Assembly: GCA_003517675.1 (NCBI GenBank)
Contig: DPAC01000006.1
Location: 2,120-9,573, forward strand
From: Porphyromonadaceae bacterium
GTDB lineage: Bacteria > Bacteroidota > Bacteroidia > Bacteroidales > Dysgonomonadaceae
Direction: 5' to 3'
DNA length: 7,454 nt
Of this stretch, positions 6,129 to 7,454 are shown piece after piece. Numbering within the stretch: position 1 is the stretch's first letter; the number at the start of each line of letters is the position of its first letter. The notes under the pieces were generated by a model. It did no database searches, had not been told where the DNA came from, and worked only from the letters and a program-made list of their open reading frames with translations. The position numbers were made by a program, and so were the translations under genes.

Positions 6129-7454
6129 CTAACAGGCATACATCTGCTCAATGAGATCGTGATACCGCTCCAGGATCACCTTGCGCCGCAGTTTGAGGGT
6201 ATTGGTCAGCTCACCATGTTCCATGCTGAATGGCTGAGGAAGCAGTGTGATCCGTTTGATCTTCTCATAGGAGGTGAACTGCGATTGCTGCAGCTCGATC
6301 TGTGCGAAGACAAAATCGATGATCTCCTTATTGCGAACCAGCTCTTCTACCGATGAGAAAGGGATCTGCCGTTCAATCGCATAACTCTTCAGTGCTTCAT
6401 AGTTGGGCACCACCAGCGCGCTCACAAATTTGCGCTCGTCGCCGATCACCGCCACCTGATCAATATACTTGTCCTCGCTAACCCGTGTTTCGATCATCTG
6501 CGGGGCGATGTACTTGCCGTTGGAGGTCTTGTAGAGATCCTTGATTCGCTCGGTGAGGATGATCTCATTGTCACCGGTCAGCAGGCCTGCATCGCCGGTC
6601 CTGAAGAAACCATCCTCGGTGAAGACCTCCGCAGTGGCCTCCGGCTTGTTGTAGTAGCCCTTCATCACTGTCTCTCCCTTCACCAGTATCTCGCTCTTCT
6701 CACCGATCTTCACCTCAACATCGGGCATCACCTTCCCCACCGTGCCGATCCGGAATCCTTTTGCCGGGAAACAGCTCACCGTGGCGGTGGTCTCGGTGAG
6801 GCCATAGCCATAGATCAGGAGCACATCGATCGACTGCATGAAGCGGTTGATGTTGTCGGAGAGGGGGGCACCTGCCACCGGGAAGAAATTGCCGCGGTCG
6901 ATACCCACCACTCGCTTGATCAGATAAAAGATGGTATAGCGGTAAAAAAAGAATTTCAGACGGTTGCCCAGTGGCGGTCGCTTCCCTTCGTTGCGATACT
7001 CCAGGTTGTGACGGTGCCCGGTGGCAACTGCATCGTGGAAGAGCCATTTCACAACCCCGGATGCATTGTTGATGGTCTCTTGCACCCCATCGTATACCTT
7101 CTCCCAGAAACGGGGAACATTGCTCATCAGGGTGGGTCGCACCACCCTCAGGTTCTTTTGTATTTCGTTGGGGTCGCGGTTGATGGCCACCGCTATCCCC
7201 TTGTGCAGGCAGTAGTAGGTCCAGGCTTTCTCAAAAATATGCGTGAGCGGCAGGAAGCACATCGAGAGATCTCTCTCCGACATGCCGGTGATACGCTGGT
7301 CATGGATCACCATCGCCTTGAGGTAGTTGGCATGAGTGAGCATCACCCCCTTGGGTTCACCCGTGGTGCCGGAGGTGTAGATGATTGTGGCCAGATCCTG
7401 CTCCCTGAGCTGCTTGAGTCGGGCGTTGACCAGTGCAATGGTTTCAGAATTGTC
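6129..7454 (-). CDS. Long-chain acyl-CoA synthetase, AMP-forming (5' end outside window)
   Basis: The C-terminal 441 residues of an ANL-superfamily adenylating enzyme; the frame stays open to the right edge, so roughly 150-200 N-terminal residues are missing. It would activate a fatty acid with ATP to an acyl-adenylate and transfer it to CoA. Visible motifs, numbered from the window edge, are the ATP-binding A3 loop YTSGTTGEPKG (26-36) followed by VMLTHANYL, GAPLS in the acyl pocket region (195-199), A5 YGYGLTETTATVS (215-227) and A7 FFRTGD (283-288). The hinge motif ERIKDLYKTSNGKYIAPQ (302-319) follows, and Lys421 in NTLKLRRK is the likely A10 catalytic lysine. The 'LTERIKDLYKTSNGKYIAP' hinge is typical of the long-chain (FadD15/AAE15-like) group rather than acetyl-CoA synthetase. 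An apparent start at GTG 7346 is only the valine of the A3 region. Substrate chain length cannot be read from the sequence. The stop TAG (6129-6131) is 120 nt upstream of leuS. Confidence 0.93.
   Translation of the reverse strand, partial: DNSETIALVNARLKQLREQDLATIIYTSGTTGEPKGVMLTHANYLKAMVIHDQRITGMSERDLSMCFLPLTHIFEKAWTYYCLHKGIAVAINRDPNEIQKNLRVVRPTLMSNVPRFWEKVYDGVQETINNASGVVKWLFHDAVATGHRHNLEYRNEGKRPPLGNRLKFFFYRYTIFYLIKRVVGIDRGNFFPVAGAPLSDNINRFMQSIDVLLIYGYGLTETTATVSCFPAKGFRIGTVGKVMPDVEVKIGEKSEILVKGETVMKGYYNKPEATAEVFTEDGFFRTGDAGLLTGDNEIILTERIKDLYKTSNGKYIAPQMIETRVSEDKYIDQVAVIGDERKFVSALVVPNYEALKSYAIERQIPFSSVEELVRNKEIIDFVFAQIELQQSQFTSYEKIKRITLLPQPFSMEHGELTNTLKLRRKVILERYHDLIEQMYAC

Noticed and set aside
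7344..7346. A GTG that could be read as the start of the acyl-CoA synthetase.
   Set aside because: The frame continues upstream to the window edge and encodes the conserved ATP-binding loop YTSGTTGEPKG directly before it, so the GTG is an internal valine.

Overview
This is a chromosomal housekeeping window that most likely comes from a member of the Bacteroidetes (Bacteroidales). The evidence is as follows. The protein sequences look like Bacteroidales homologues, most clearly the leucyl-tRNA synthetase. The order (nusB tail)-yajC-ybbR-coaE is typical of that group. Gene starts lack Shine-Dalgarno sequences and sit behind AT-rich leaders. Two intergenic sites match the Bacteroidetes primary-sigma -7 consensus TAnnTTTG. 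The species cannot be fixed from the window.

Left arm, + strand (1-2300). A 15-residue C-terminal tail, probably NusB, is followed by YajC (Sec translocon accessory subunit), a membrane-anchored YbbR-domain protein and CoaE (dephospho-CoA kinase, last step of CoA synthesis). The spacings are 26 nt, 13 nt and a 4-nt ATGA overlap, so this looks like one operon. After a 117-nt gap that carries a good promoter comes a 65-residue winged-helix protein of the DUF2582 type, which appears to be transcribed on its own.

Convergence point (2301-2358, running into the 3' end of the next gene). Inverted repeats here probably help to end transcription from both sides.

Right arm, - strand (2359-7454). Reading 5' to 3' on the minus strand, the order is: a long-chain acyl-CoA synthetase cut off by the right window edge, a 120-nt gap with a hairpin and a -7 element, leuS, and 26 nt later a YitT-family membrane protein. 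leuS and the yitT-like gene look cotranscribed.

All complete genes are intact, with their expected motifs. No stretch longer than 300 nt lacks a gene. I saw no mobile element, CRISPR array, tRNA, rRNA or riboswitch. I found no undescribed system; the observations below are modest and concern start-site choice, leader architecture, an insertion in LeuRS and transcription ends.
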